Assembly (NCBI RefSeq): GCF_000720185.1
Contig: NZ_JOIY01000047.1
Span: forward strand, 1 to 56,169
Direction: 5' to 3'
DNA length: 56,169 nucleotides
Source of the DNA: Streptomyces sp. NRRL S-340
GTDB taxonomy: Bacteria; Actinomycetota; Actinomycetes; Streptomycetales; Streptomycetaceae
The notes under the pieces: generated by a model
Seen by the model: the letters and a program-made list of their open reading frames with translations, nothing else
Database searches by the model: none
What the model was told of the DNA's origin: nothing
Made by a program: the position numbers and the translations under genes
Part shown: in pieces, positions 16,582-25,769 of the stretch
Layout: each line of letters opens with the position of its first letter
Numbering within the stretch: position 1 is the stretch's first letter

Positions 16582-17940
16582 TCAGCGCGCCGCCTCCTCC
16601 TCCACGGTGCGGTCGCGGCCGGCCACCCAGCCCACCACCATCTGCGGGACCATGAGCGCGCACATGAGCGCGATGGGCAGGCCCCAGCCACCGCTGCTCT
16701 GGTTCAGGACGCCGACCAGGAGCGGCCCCGGGATGGAGATCAGGTAGCCGGTGCTCTGGGCGAAGGCCGACAGCTGGGCCACGCCCGCGCCGGTCCGGGC
16801 CCGCATGCCGACCATGGTCAGGGCCAGCGGGAAGGCGCAGTTCGAGACGCCGAGCAGCACCGCCCAGGCCCAGGCCCCGCCGGCCGGTGCCAGGTACAGG
16901 CCGGCGTACCCGGCGAGGCCGCAGACGCCGAGCGCGAGGACGATGGGGCCCTGGTGGGGCAGCCGGGTGGCCAGGCGCGGGATGACGAAGGCCAGCGGTA
17001 CGCCCATCACCATGGTGACGGCGAGCAGCAGCCCGGCGGTGCCGGCGGAGACTCCCGCGTCGCGGAAGATCTGCGCCATCCAGCCCATGGTGATGTAGGC
17101 GGCGGTGGCCTGGAGCCCGAAGAAGACGGCCAGTGCCCAGGCGGTACGGCTGCGGGTGATCCGCAGGGCCGGCGCCTCCGCGCCCGCGGACGCCCCGCGG
17201 GCCGGCGACTGCTCCCGCGGTGCCTGCCGTGCGGCGCCGGGGGCGGCGGGTGCCGCACCCCGGTCGCGGTCGCGGACCAGCGGCAGCCAGGGGAGGACGG
17301 CGGCCAGGGCGAGCACCGCCCACACGGCCAGGCCGGGCTGCCAGTCGCCGCCCAGGGCGTTGGTCAGCGGCACGGTCGCGGCGGCTGCGGACGAGGTGCC
17401 GAGGGCGAGCGCCATCGAGTACAGGCCGGTCATGGAACCGACCCGGTCGGGGAACCAGCGCTTGACGATGACCGGCATCAGGACGTTGCTGACGGCGATG
17501 CCCATGAGGGCGAGCGCGCTGGCGGCCAGGAACCCGGCCGTGCCGCCGGCGTAGGGCCGCACGAGCAGTCCGGCGCCGATGGCGGCCATGCCCGCGCAGA
17601 CCACGGCGGCGGGGCCGAAGCGGCGGGCGAGCCGGGGTGCCATGACGCCGAAGACGGCGAAGCAGAGCGGGGGCACGGAGGTGAGCACCCCGGCGACGCT
17701 GCCGCTCATCCCGAGCCCGTCGCGGACCTCTTCCAGGAGGGCGCCGAGGCTGGTGATGGCGGGCCGGAGGTTCAGCGCGGACAGCACGATGCCGATGACC
17801 ACCAGGCGGGTCGCCCACGCGCGCGTGGCGGGTTTCCCGGGTGCGGGATCCGCCCCGGGAACCCGGGGGGCGGCGGTCGCGGCCGGGGCCTGGTGCTCGG
17901 TCGGTGACGTCGTGGTCCGGGTTGTTTCCTCACGTGCCAT
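16582..17940 (-). CDS. CynX/NimT-family MFS transporter
   Basis: 452 residues from the ATG at 17940 (MAREETTRTTTSP). Twelve predicted membrane helices begin near residue 40 (WATRLVVIGIVLSALNLRPA), with the family block LNLRPAITSLGALLEEVRDGLG. A charged Ala/Gly/Pro-rich central loop separates the two six-helix halves. CynX/NimT proteins export small polar compounds such as cyanate or 2-nitroimidazole; the substrate here is unknown. I chose 17940 over the ATG at 17952 because a TATGAT -10 box (17954-17949) would make 17940 the start of a leaderless mRNA and because a palindrome overlaps the upstream ATGs. A tiny membrane protein follows. Confidence 0.9.
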   Translation of the reverse strand: MAREETTRTTTSPTEHQAPAATAAPRVPGADPAPGKPATRAWATRLVVIGIVLSALNLRPAITSLGALLEEVRDGLGMSGSVAGVLTSVPPLCFAVFGVMAPRLARRFGPAAVVCAGMAAIGAGLLVRPYAGGTAGFLAASALALMGIAVSNVLMPVIVKRWFPDRVGSMTGLYSMALALGTSSAAAATVPLTNALGGDWQPGLAVWAVLALAAVLPWLPLVRDRDRGAAPAAPGAARQAPREQSPARGASAGAEAPALRITRSRTAWALAVFFGLQATAAYITMGWMAQIFRDAGVSAGTAGLLLAVTMVMGVPLAFVIPRLATRLPHQGPIVLALGVCGLAGYAGLYLAPAGGAWAWAVLLGVSNCAFPLALTMVGMRARTGAGVAQLSAFAQSTGYLISIPGPLLVGVLNQSSGGWGLPIALMCALMVPQMVVGWVAGRDRTVEEEAAR

Positions 17941-17944
17941 GAGG

Positions 17945-17978
17945 CCCATCATAGAATGATGGGATGATTAAGTGTCCA
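17945..17978. promoter_or_regulatory. Palindromic operator over the MFS promoter
   Basis: CCCATCATAGAATGATGGG (17945-17963) is a perfect palindrome with a three-base centre. On the minus strand it covers the -10 box TATGAT (17954-17949); TGGACA (17978-17973) sits 18 bases further up and differs from TTGACA at one position. On the plus strand the centre contains TAGAAT, a possible -10 for the GntR gene. The divergent GntR regulator at 18032 is the obvious candidate ligand-responsive repressor. Confidence 0.65.
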
Positions 17979-18031
17979 GTCCGTCCAGGGTCCGGGATCC
18001 CGCTCCCCGGTCCCGCTCGCGAAGGTGTGCC

Positions 18032-18724
18032 ATGCCTTTGAGCCATCAGCGCCGCTCGGCCCTGTCCGAGCAGGTCATCGCCGCGCTGCGGAGCCAGATC
18101 TCCTCGGGCGAGTGGCCGGTCGGCTCCCGCATCCCGACCGAGCCCGAGCTGGTGGAGCAGCTCGGCGTCGCCCGCAACACCGTCCGCGAGGCGGTCCGCG
18201 CCCTCGCCCACAACGGTCTGCTGGACATCCGCCAGGGGTCCGGCACGTACGTGGTGGCCACCAGCGAGCTGGCGGGCGTGATGCAGCGCCGGTTCGCCGA
18301 CGCGGACCCGCGGCACGTGGCCGAGCTGCGTTCCACGCTGGAGTCGGCCGCGGCGAAGCTGGCGGCGACGCGGCGCGGCGAGAAGGACCTCAAGCAGCTC
18401 GACGCGCTGCTGGTACGGCGGGAGGAGGCCTGGCAGAGCGGTGACGCGGAGGCGTTCGTCACGGCGGACGCCACCTTCCACCTGGCGGTGGTGGCCGCCT
18501 CGCACAACGACGTCATGACGGCGATGTACGCGGACCTGGGCGAGGTCATGCGGGACTGGCTGCGCGCGGACGTGGGCGCGGAGCTGACCGACCGGTCGAA
18601 CATGGACCACACCCGGCTGGTCGACGCGATCCGGGTGGGCGACGCGGAGGCCGCCGCCGCGGAGGCGGCGAGCTACCCGTTCCAGTGCCGTCCGGCCCGG
18701 GTCGGCCCGCCCGGGCGGGCGTGA
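18032..18724 (+). CDS. GntR/FadR-family transcriptional regulator
   Basis: 230 residues from the ATG at 18032 behind GAAGGTG. The winged-helix domain is at about 10-75: IAALRSQISSGEWPVGSRIP, TEPELVEQLGVARNTVREAV and LLDIRQGSGTYVV. The FCD effector domain is at about 85-215: ELRSTLESAAAKLAATRR, ADATFHLAVVAASHNDVM and MDHTRLVDAIRVGD, carrying the acidic and His positions that bind a metal and an organic acid in FCD proteins. It is divergent from the MFS transporter gene and shares the palindrome with it, so local repression of the exporter is likely. Confidence 0.93.
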   Translation: MPLSHQRRSALSEQVIAALRSQISSGEWPVGSRIPTEPELVEQLGVARNTVREAVRALAHNGLLDIRQGSGTYVVATSELAGVMQRRFADADPRHVAELRSTLESAAAKLAATRRGEKDLKQLDALLVRREEAWQSGDAEAFVTADATFHLAVVAASHNDVMTAMYADLGEVMRDWLRADVGAELTDRSNMDHTRLVDAIRVGDAEAAAAEAASYPFQCRPARVGPPGRA

Positions 18725-18979
18725 GCCGAGCCCGGGACGCCTGCGGCGGGCGGCACCGGACGGCTCGGGCGCCGCGGTGCCGCCCGCGCGCACGCGCGCT
18801 GGCGACAGGTCCGCGGCCGGCCAGGGGGTGCCGGCCGACCGCCCCCGCGCGCCGCGGAGACGTCCGCGTACGACTCCGTGCGGTACGGCACGGTGGTGCC
18901 GTGCGCACCTGAGCCACCGGACCGGGTGGAGTCACCGGGCGCACCGGTCGGCCCGCCTTCCGGGCACCGGCGGGGTGAA

Positions 18980-19021
18980 GCCCGCGGGGCCCGCACCCCG
19001 GAGGATGCGGGCCCCGCGGGC
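18980..19021. terminator. Terminator hairpin between convergent GntR and fabI genes
   Basis: Sixteen-base perfect arms GCCCGCGGGGCCCGCA (18980-18995) and TGCGGGCCCCGCGGGC (19006-19021) close a ten-base loop. It lies 24 bases past the fabI stop. The rest of the 320-base gap (18725-19044) holds no gene that I can see. Confidence 0.8.
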
Positions 19022-19044
19022 TCATGCCGTGGCGGCGGTGGTGC

Positions 19045-19812
19045 TCACGCGCCGATGGCGTGCAGGCCGCCGTCCACGTGGATGATCTCGCCGGTGGTCT
19101 TGGGGAACCAGTCGCTCAGCAGCGCGACGATGCCGCGGCCGGCCGGCTCGGGGTCCTTGAGGTCCCACTCCAGCGGGGAGCGGCTGTCCCACACGGAGGC
19201 CAGGTCGCTGAAGCCCGGGATGGACTTGGCGGCCATGGAGCCGAGCGGGCCCGCGGAGACGAGGTTGCAGCGGATGTTCTGCTTGCCCAGGTCGCGCGCC
19301 ATGTAGCGGCTGGTGGCCTCCAGGGCGGCCTTGGCCGGGCCCATCCAGTCGTACTGCGGCCAGGCGTACTGCGCGTCGAAGGTGAGGCCGACGACCGAAC
19401 CGCCGTTCTGCATCAGCGGCAGGCAGGCCATGGTCAGCGACTTCAGGGAGAACGCCGAGACGTGCATGGCGGTGGCCACGGACTCGAACGGCGTGTTGAG
19501 GAAGTTGCCGCCGAGCGCGTCCTGCGGCGCGAAACCGATGGAGTGCACGACGCCGTCGAGGCCGCCCAGCTCCTCGCCCACGAGGTCCGCGAGCCGGGCG
19601 AGGTGCTCGTCGTTGGTGACGTCCAGCTCGATGACCTTGGCGGGCTTCGGCAGCTTCCTGGCGATGCGCTCGGTCAGCGTGGGCCGCGGGAACGCGGTCA
19701 GGATGACCTCGGCGCCCTGCTCCTGGGCCAGCTTGGCGGCGTGGAAGGCGATGGACGCCTCCGTCAGCACACCGGTGATCAGGACGCGCTTGCCCTCGAG
19801 GATTCCGCTCAT
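19045..19812 (-). CDS. fabI: Enoyl-ACP reductase (FabI/InhA type)
   Basis: 255 residues, ATG at 19812. It starts MSGILEGKRVLITGVLTEAS, the NAD(H)-binding variant motif typical of FabI/InhA rather than ordinary SDRs. The catalytic YxxxxxxK is YDWMGPAK (near residues 154-161). Further family blocks are SIGFAPQDALGG and SAGPLGSMAAKSIPGF. It reduces trans-2-enoyl-ACP in the last step of fatty acid elongation. It lies two bases downstream of fabG, so the two reductases form one operon. The C-terminus ends IIHVDGGLHAIGA. Confidence 0.95.
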   Translation of the reverse strand: MSGILEGKRVLITGVLTEASIAFHAAKLAQEQGAEVILTAFPRPTLTERIARKLPKPAKVIELDVTNDEHLARLADLVGEELGGLDGVVHSIGFAPQDALGGNFLNTPFESVATAMHVSAFSLKSLTMACLPLMQNGGSVVGLTFDAQYAWPQYDWMGPAKAALEATSRYMARDLGKQNIRCNLVSAGPLGSMAAKSIPGFSDLASVWDSRSPLEWDLKDPEPAGRGIVALLSDWFPKTTGEIIHVDGGLHAIGA

Positions 19813-19814
19813 GA

Positions 19815-20519
19815 TCAGTGACCCATTCCCAGTCCGCCGTCAACGGGAATGACGGCTCCAGTGATGTACGAGGCGTCGTCGGAGGCGAGGAAGCGCACCG
19901 CGGCGGCGATCTCCTCCGGCTGCGCGTACCGGCCGAGCGGCACCTGCGTCAGGATGTTCTCGCGCTGCTCGTCGTTGAGCGCCCGCGTCATGTCGGTGTC
20001 GACGAAACCGGGGGCGACGACGTTGAAGGTGATGTTGCGCGAGCCCAGCTCACGGGCGAGGGAGCGCGCGAAGCCGACCAGGCCGGCCTTGGAGGCGGCG
20101 TAGTTGGCCTGCCCCGCGGAGCCGAGCAGCCCGACGACCGACGAGATCAGGACCACGCGGCCCTTCTTGGCGCGCAGCATGCCGCGGTTGGCCCGCTTGA
20201 CGACACGGAAGGTGCCGGTGAGGTTGGTGTCGATGACCGAGGCGAAGTCCTCCTCGGACATGCGCATCAGGAGCTGGTCCCTGGTGACGCCGGCGTTGGC
20301 GACCAGGACCTCGACCGTGCCGTGCTGGGCCTCGATCTCCTTGTAGGCCTGCTCCACCTGCTCGGGGTCGGTGATGTCGCAGCGGACGGCGAGGAAGCCC
20401 TCCGGCGGTTCCCCCGAGCGGTACGTGATCGCGACCTTGTCGCCGGCCTCGGCGAACGCGCGGGCGATGGCGAGGCCGATGCCCCGGTTGCCTCCGGTGA
20501 CGAGAACCGAGCGGCTCAA
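19815..20519 (-). CDS. fabG: 3-oxoacyl-ACP reductase FabG
   Basis: 234 residues, ATG at 20519. A classical SDR: TGGNRGIGLAIARAF (NADPH-binding, about 8-22), NAGVTRDQLLMRM (about 74-86), SSVVGLLGSAGQANYAASKAG with the YxxxK pair (about 127-147), and the C-terminal VDGGLGMGH. It catalyses the first reduction of type II fatty acid elongation. The fabG-fabI pair is transcribed leftwards from a likely promoter TTGTCC-N19-TAGGTT at 20636-20606. The mabA-inhA order is the same in mycobacteria. Confidence 0.95.
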   Translation of the reverse strand: MSRSVLVTGGNRGIGLAIARAFAEAGDKVAITYRSGEPPEGFLAVRCDITDPEQVEQAYKEIEAQHGTVEVLVANAGVTRDQLLMRMSEEDFASVIDTNLTGTFRVVKRANRGMLRAKKGRVVLISSVVGLLGSAGQANYAASKAGLVGFARSLARELGSRNITFNVVAPGFVDTDMTRALNDEQRENILTQVPLGRYAQPEEIAAAVRFLASDDASYITGAVIPVDGGLGMGH

Positions 20520-20605
20520 CGGATCACCCTTTCATAGCGGACTCAATCGTTCCGAACGCGCGCCCGGAGCCTCGACGACAGACGGGGGCAGGCGGCTTCA
20601 CCGAA

Positions 20606-20636
20606 AACCTATCGGTCCGGCCGCTACCGCGGACAA
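20606..20636 (-). promoter_or_regulatory. Candidate promoter of fabG-fabI
   Basis: On the minus strand TTGTCC (20636-20631) and TAGGTT (20611-20606) are separated by 19 bases. The -10 box ends 86 bases upstream of the fabG ATG. TAGGTT is a strong HrdB-type -10. Confidence 0.55.
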
Positions 20637-20775
20637 TCGGGCACCGACAGTGGCGGCGGGGCAGCTCTGTCGAGTCCCTACAGAAAAAGGCGGACCCGGG
20701 CCGCAAACGTGTGGTCCGCTCCGCCGCCCGCACGACATGATCGGTCCGACAGGCCACGAGAGCAGGGAGACCCCC

Positions 20776-22299
20776 GTGCCACATACGATCGACGAGGCCT
20801 TCACGGCCCTTCCGCTGCGCGCCCTGGCCGACGCCGCCCTCGCCCGCGCGCGGGCGCTCGGCGCCGAGCACGCCGACTTCCGGTTCGAGCGGGTGCGCAG
20901 CGCGTCCTGGCGGCTGCGGGACGCGCGGCCGGCCGGGTCCTCGGACACCACCGACCTGGGGTACGCGGTGCGGGTCGTGCACGGCGGAACGTGGGGGTTC
21001 GCGTCCGGGGTGGATCTGACCATGGACGCCGCCGCCCGGGTCGCCTCGCAGGCGGTGGCGATGGCGAAGCTGTCCGCGCAGGTGATCGCCGCGGCCGGGT
21101 CCGAGGAGAGGGTGGAGCTGGCCGACGAGCCCGTGCACGCCGAGAAGACCTGGGTGTCGTCGTACGAGATCGACCCCTTCGCGGTGCCCGGGGAGGAGAA
21201 GTCGGCGCTGCTCGCCGACTTCAGCGCGCGGCTGCTGGCGGCCGACGGCGTGGACCACGTGGACGCCTCGCTGCTGACCGTGCACGAGAACAAGTTCTAC
21301 GCCGACACCGCGGGCACCGTCACCACGCAGCAGCGGGTGCGGCTGCACCCGCAGCTGACGGCCGTGTCGGTGGACGGCTCCAGCGGGGAGTTCGACTCCA
21401 TGCGGACGCTGGCCCCGCCGGCGGGGCGCGGCTGGGAGTACCTGACCGGGACCGGCTGGGACTGGGACGGCGAACTGGAGCGGATGCCCGCACTGCTCGC
21501 GGAGAAGATGCGCGCGCCGAGCGTCGAGGCGGGCGTCTACGACCTGGTCGTCGACCCGTCCAACCTGTGGCTGACCATCCACGAGTCCATCGGGCACGCC
21601 ACCGAACTGGACCGGGCGCTCGGCTACGAGGCCGCCTACGCCGGTACGTCCTTCGCCACCTTCGACCGGCTCGGCAAGCTGCGGTACGGCTCGGAGCTGA
21701 TGAACGTCACCGGCGACCGCACCGCCGAGCACGGCCTGGCGACCGTCGGCTACGACGACGAGGGGGTCCAGGCGCAGTCCTGGGACCTGGTGAAGGACGG
21801 GACGCTGGTGGGCTACCAGCTGGACCGCAGGATCGCGCGGCTGACCGGGTTCGAGCGCTCCAACGGGTGCGCCTACGCCGACTCCCCCGGGCACGTGCCG
21901 GTGCAGCGCATGGCGAACGTGTCGCTGCTGCCGGACCCGGCCGGGATGTCGACGGAGGACCTGATCGGCGGTGTCGAGCGGGGCATCTACGTGGTCGGGG
22001 ACCGGTCATGGTCGATCGACATGCAAAGGTACAACTTTCAATTTACCGGCCAGCGGTTCTTCCGGATCGAGAACGGGCGGCTGGCCGGGCAGCTGCGGGA
22101 CGTCGCCTACCAGGCGACCACGACCGACTTCTGGGGTTCGATGGCGGCCGTGGGCGGCCCGCAGACGTACGTCCTCGGCGGCGCCTTCAACTGCGGCAAG
22201 GCCCAGCCGGGTCAGATCGCGGCCGTCTCCCACGGCTGCCCCTCGGCCCTCTTCAAGGGCGTCAACATCTTGAACACCACCCAGGAGGCCGGTCGATGA
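20776..22299 (+). CDS. tldD: TldD family metalloprotease subunit
   Basis: 507 residues from the GTG at 20776, behind GCAGGGAGA. The zinc motif HESIGHATELD (His269, Glu270, His273) identifies the catalytic TldD partner. Other family blocks are GVYDLVVDPSNLWLTIHES, ADSPGHVPVQRMANVSLLPD and GGAFNCGKAQPGQ. TldD/TldE complexes cleave short unfolded peptides and process some modified peptides in other bacteria. Its TGA overlaps the ATG of tldE (ATGA at 22296), giving tight coupling. No peptide-modification genes are nearby, so a general proteolytic role is likelier here. Confidence 0.94.
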   Translation: MPHTIDEAFTALPLRALADAALARARALGAEHADFRFERVRSASWRLRDARPAGSSDTTDLGYAVRVVHGGTWGFASGVDLTMDAAARVASQAVAMAKLSAQVIAAAGSEERVELADEPVHAEKTWVSSYEIDPFAVPGEEKSALLADFSARLLAADGVDHVDASLLTVHENKFYADTAGTVTTQQRVRLHPQLTAVSVDGSSGEFDSMRTLAPPAGRGWEYLTGTGWDWDGELERMPALLAEKMRAPSVEAGVYDLVVDPSNLWLTIHESIGHATELDRALGYEAAYAGTSFATFDRLGKLRYGSELMNVTGDRTAEHGLATVGYDDEGVQAQSWDLVKDGTLVGYQLDRRIARLTGFERSNGCAYADSPGHVPVQRMANVSLLPDPAGMSTEDLIGGVERGIYVVGDRSWSIDMQRYNFQFTGQRFFRIENGRLAGQLRDVAYQATTTDFWGSMAAVGGPQTYVLGGAFNCGKAQPGQIAAVSHGCPSALFKGVNILNTTQEAGR

Positions 22300-23690
22300 G
22301 TCCGCGTACGAGCAAGCCGCACGAGGTCGTCGAGCGCGCCCTCGCCCTGTCCCGGGCCGACGGGTGCGTCGTCATCGCGGACGAGACCTCGACCGCGAAC
22401 CTGCGCTGGGCGGGCAACGCGCTCACCACCAACGGCGTCACGCGCGGGCGCGCGCTCACCGTCGTCGCGACCGTCGACGGCCAGGAGGGCACCGCCTCCG
22501 GGGTGGTGTCCAGGTCGGCGGTGGGCGCGGACGAGCTGGAGCCGCTGGTGCGGGCCGCCGAGGCCGCCGCGCGGTCGGCCGGTCCCGCCGAGGACGCGCA
22601 GCCGCTGGTCACCGGCGTGCCCGCGTCCCCGGACTTCACCGACGCGCCCGCCGAGACCTCCTCCGCGGTGTTCGCGGACTTCGCGCCCGCCCTCGGCGAG
22701 TCGTTCGCCCGCGCGCGGGCCGGCGGCCGGGAGCTGTACGGCTTCGCCAGCCATGAGCTGGTGTCCACCTACCTGGGCACGTCGACCGGACTGCGCCTGC
22801 GCCACGACCAGCCCAGCGGCACCCTGGAGCTGAACGCCAAGAGCCCGGACCGCACCCGCTCGGCCTGGGCGGGGCGGGCCACGCGGGACTTCAAGGACGT
22901 CGACCCGACGGCGCTGGACGCGGAGCTGGCCGTACGGCTGGGCTGGGCCGGGCGGCGGGTGGAGCTGCCTGCCGGGCGCTACGAGACGCTGCTGCCGCCG
23001 ACCGCGGTCGCGGACCTGCTCATCTACCAGCTGTGGTCCTCCTCGGGCCGGGACGCGGCCGAGGGGCGGACCGTGTTCTCCCGGCCGGGCGGCGGCACGC
23101 GGGTCGGTGACCGGCTCAGCGAGCTGCCGCTGACGCTGCGCAGCGACCCGCAGGAGCCGGGCCTGCAGTGCGCGCCGTTCGTCGTCGCGCACTCCTCCGG
23201 CGGCGACCAGTCGGTGTTCGACAACGGGCTGCCGGTGCGGGCCACCGAGTGGATCGGCGGCGGGCGCCTGGCGCACCTGCTGACCACCCGGCACAGCGCG
23301 GCCCTGACCGGGCTGCCCGTGGCCCCCTCGGCCGGGAACCTGATCCTGGACGGCGGCGGGGACCGCTCACTGGAGGAGATGGTCGCCGGGACGGAGCGCG
23401 GGCTGCTGCTGACCTGCCTGTGGTACATCCGTGAGGTGGATCCGGCGACGCTGCTGCTGACGGGCCTGACCCGGGACGGGGTGTACCTGGTCGAGAACGG
23501 CGAGGTGACGGGCGAGGTCAACAACTTCCGGTTCAACGAGTCGCCGGTGGACCTGCTGGGCCGGGCGACGCAGGCCGGGCGCACCGAGCGGACGCTGCCG
23601 CGCGAGTGGAACGACTGGTTCACGCGGGCCGCGATGCCCGCGCTGCGCGTCCCGGATTTCAACATGAGCTCTGTCAGCCAGGGCGTATAA
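22296..23690 (+). CDS. tldE: TldE/PmbA family protein
   Basis: 464 residues from the ATG at 22296, overlapping the tldD stop by four bases. It lacks the HExxH zinc motif, as expected for the non-catalytic partner. Family blocks include SRADGCVVIADETSTANLRW at the N-terminus, KSPDRTRSAWAGRATRDF in the middle, and the C-terminal LLLTGLTRDGVYLVENGEVT and NNFRFNESPVDLL. It forms the heterodimer with TldD. The gene ends 76 bases before tyrS on the same strand. Confidence 0.94.
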   Translation: MSPRTSKPHEVVERALALSRADGCVVIADETSTANLRWAGNALTTNGVTRGRALTVVATVDGQEGTASGVVSRSAVGADELEPLVRAAEAAARSAGPAEDAQPLVTGVPASPDFTDAPAETSSAVFADFAPALGESFARARAGGRELYGFASHELVSTYLGTSTGLRLRHDQPSGTLELNAKSPDRTRSAWAGRATRDFKDVDPTALDAELAVRLGWAGRRVELPAGRYETLLPPTAVADLLIYQLWSSSGRDAAEGRTVFSRPGGGTRVGDRLSELPLTLRSDPQEPGLQCAPFVVAHSSGGDQSVFDNGLPVRATEWIGGGRLAHLLTTRHSAALTGLPVAPSAGNLILDGGGDRSLEEMVAGTERGLLLTCLWYIREVDPATLLLTGLTRDGVYLVENGEVTGEVNNFRFNESPVDLLGRATQAGRTERTLPREWNDWFTRAAMPALRVPDFNMSSVSQGV

Positions 23691-23766
23691 CCTCGTAGTC
23701 GGCCGTCACCCGACTGCCCGACGCCCCTGAGCACCATCCCGGCATCACCTAGGAGACACGAGAACC

Positions 23767-25035
23767 GTGACGGACATCGTCGACGAGCTGAAGTGGCGTG
23801 GGCTGTTCGCCCTGTCCACCGACGAGGACGCTTTGCGCAAGGCGCTCGCGGACGGTCCCGTCACGTTCTATTGCGGCTTCGACCCGACCGCGCCGTCGCT
23901 GCACGTGGGGCACCTGGTGCAGGTGCTCACCGTGCGCCGGCTCCAGCAGGCCGGTCACCGGCCGCTGGCGCTGGTCGGCGGTGCCACGGGCCTGATCGGC
24001 GACCCCCGCCCGACGGCCGAGCGCACGCTGAACGCGCCGGAGACGGTGGCCGGCTGGGTGGAGAAGCTGCGCCGGCAGATCGAGCCGTTCCTGTCCTTCG
24101 AGGGCGAGAACGCCGCGGTCATGGTGAACAACCTGGACTGGACGCAGAACCTGTCGGCGATCGAGTTCCTGCGGGACATCGGCAAGCACTTCCGCGTCAA
24201 CAAGATGCTGACGAAGGACTCCGTGGCCCGGCGCCTGGAGTCCGACCAGGGCATCAGCTACACCGAGTTCAGCTACCAGATCCTGCAGGGCATGGACTTC
24301 CTGCAGCTCTACCGGCGCCACGGCTGCACGCTGCAGCAGGGCGGCAGCGACCAGTGGGGCAACCTCACCGCCGGGCTGGACCTGATCCACCGGCTGGAGC
24401 CGGACGCGAGCGTGCACGCGCTGGCGACGCCGCTGATGACCAAGGCGGACGGCACCAAGTTCGGCAAGACCGAGGGCGGCGCCGTCTGGCTCGACCCGGA
24501 GATGACGACGCCGTACGCGTTCTACCAGTTCTGGCTGAACGTGGACGACCGGGACATCTCCAAGTACCTGCGCATCCTGTCCTTCCGCTCCCGCGAGGAG
24601 CTGGAGGAGCTGGAGGAGCAGACGCGGCAGCGTCCGCAGGCACGGGCCGCGCAGCGCGCGCTTGCGGAGGAACTGACGACGCTGGTGCACGGCGCCGACC
24701 AGACCGCCGCCGTGATCGCCGCCTCCCGTGCGCTGTTCGGGCAGGGCGAGCTGGCGGAGCTGGACGAGCGGACGCTGGCCGCGGCGCTGGCCGAGGTGCC
24801 GCACGTCCGGGTCGCGGAGCTGGGTCAGGTCGTCGACCTGTTCGCCGAGGTCGGCCTGGTGCCCAGCAAGTCGGCCGCGCGCCGCACGGTGAAGGAGGGC
24901 GGTGCCTACGTGAACAACGTCAAGATCACCGCCGAGGACGCCGTGCCCGCCCGGGAGGACCTGCTGCACGGACGGTGGCTGGTGCTGCGCCGGGGCAAGA
25001 AGAACCTGGCGGCGGTCGAGGTCACGGCCGGCTGA
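23767..25035 (+). CDS. tyrS: Tyrosyl-tRNA synthetase
   Basis: 422 residues from a GTG at 23767 with TAGGAGA upstream. Class I signatures: the HIGH-type motif is HVGH (His46-His49) in [12 protein letters not shown], and the KMSKS-type motif is KFGKT (231-235). The tyrosine-binding block [19 protein letters not shown] and the GSDQWGN motif are clear. A C-terminal S4 RNA-binding domain follows at about 355-420 ([20 protein letters not shown]). I see no T-box in the 76-base leader. It may be read through from tldE. A hairpin terminator follows. Confidence 0.97.
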   Translation: MTDIVDELKWRGLFALSTDEDALRKALADGPVTFYCGFDPTAPSLHVGHLVQVLTVRRLQQAGHRPLALVGGATGLIGDPRPTAERTLNAPETVAGWVEKLRRQIEPFLSFEGENAAVMVNNLDWTQNLSAIEFLRDIGKHFRVNKMLTKDSVARRLESDQGISYTEFSYQILQGMDFLQLYRRHGCTLQQGGSDQWGNLTAGLDLIHRLEPDASVHALATPLMTKADGTKFGKTEGGAVWLDPEMTTPYAFYQFWLNVDDRDISKYLRILSFRSREELEELEEQTRQRPQARAAQRALAEELTTLVHGADQTAAVIAASRALFGQGELAELDERTLAAALAEVPHVRVAELGQVVDLFAEVGLVPSKSAARRTVKEGGAYVNNVKITAEDAVPAREDLLHGRWLVLRRGKKNLAAVEVTAG

Positions 25036-25050
25036 CCGGACGCGGTGACC

Positions 25051-25092
25051 CGAGGGGCGGTCGCGGGACGCTGGTCCCGGGGCCGCCCCTCG
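25051..25092. terminator. Terminator hairpin downstream of tyrS
   Basis: CGAGGGGCGG (25051-25060) pairs with CCGCCCCTCG (25083-25092), and an inner CGGGAC/GTCCCG stem extends it. It sits between convergent tyrS and the GlsB-like gene. Confidence 0.75.
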
Positions 25093-25156
25093 CCGTGGTC
25101 CGTGCCGTTCCCTCGCCGTGTTCCGTGCCGTTCCCTCGCCGTGTTCCGTGCCGTCG
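25088..25156. repeat. Three tandem 23-bp repeats
   Basis: Units at 25088-25110, 25111-25133 and 25134-25156 share CCTCGCCGTGTTCCGTGCCG followed by TTC or TCG, with one substitution in the first unit. The first unit overlaps the right arm of the tyrS terminator. Confidence 0.85.
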
Positions 25157-25177
25157 CGGTGGCCGGTGCCGCTGAGG

Positions 25178-25465
25178 TCACGCCCGTTCGCGTCGCCGGT
25201 GCTGGTTGCCCCACATCGCCATGTACGCCATGTCACCGACGGCGACGATGATGATCGCGGCGACGAGCTGGAAGATGTGCCGGCTCCAGTCGATGCCGCG
25301 CGTGGACTCCACACCGACCGCCCGGGCGACGGCGTTGCCCGCGATGGCTCCGAGCATGCCGAAGATGGTGGTCAGCCAGAGCGGGCTGTGCTGTTTGCCG
25401 GGAATGACCGCCTTGGCGATCAGGCCGAGAATGAAACCCACGATGATCGCCCACAACCAGCCCAT
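25178..25465 (-). CDS. GlsB/YeaQ/YmgE family stress-response membrane protein
   Basis: 95 residues from the ATG at 25465 with GAGGAGG just upstream. Three membrane helices: MGWLWAIIVGFILGLIAKAV, LWLTTIFGMLGAIAGNAVAR and HIFQLVAAIIIVAVGDMAYM. The transglycosylase-associated (GlsB/YeaQ) signature GFILGLIAKAVIPG is present. The C-terminus extends with a basic tail (NQHRRRERA). Family members are linked to general stress or envelope anchoring of Asp23-type proteins; the role here is unknown. Divergent from the DUF3099 gene. Confidence 0.88.
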   Translation of the reverse strand: MGWLWAIIVGFILGLIAKAVIPGKQHSPLWLTTIFGMLGAIAGNAVARAVGVESTRGIDWSRHIFQLVAAIIIVAVGDMAYMAMWGNQHRRRERA

Positions 25466-25769
25466 GGCTGCCTCCTCGTCCGGCTCGACGTGAGCATTAC
25501 CGCCAGTGTCGGGGGGCCGACCCTGCGGCGCATGTCGGGCGCCGCCGCGGACACCGGGCGCGGAGCGCGTGCGCGCGGCGCCCGGCGGGGGGGCGCGTGC
25601 GCCGTTCGCGCAGGCAGACACGCAGGCAGTGGGGGCCGACCCGGTCTCGTGGGCGGGGTGAGCGCGGCGTACCGTGGAGGGTGAGCGAGTGCGGGCCGGG
25701 CCGGGGTCCTCGGCCGGGAGCCGGAGACGGACCGGGCGGTGTCCGATGCGGGCGGATGGTGGAAGTGTG
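25466..25769. other. Divergent intergenic region, no feature recognised
   Basis: These 304 bases separate the GlsB-like gene from the DUF3099 gene and must hold both promoters. I see no clear -10/-35 pair, repeat or conserved RNA. Open frames here lack the codon bias of real genes. Confidence 0.5.

Noticed and set aside
23691..23766. T-box riboswitch before tyrS
   Set aside because: The 76-base leader is too short and lacks the T-box motif.
25088..25156. CRISPR or mobile-element repeat near tyrS
   Set aside because: Three contiguous 23-base units without spacers are a simple tandem repeat.
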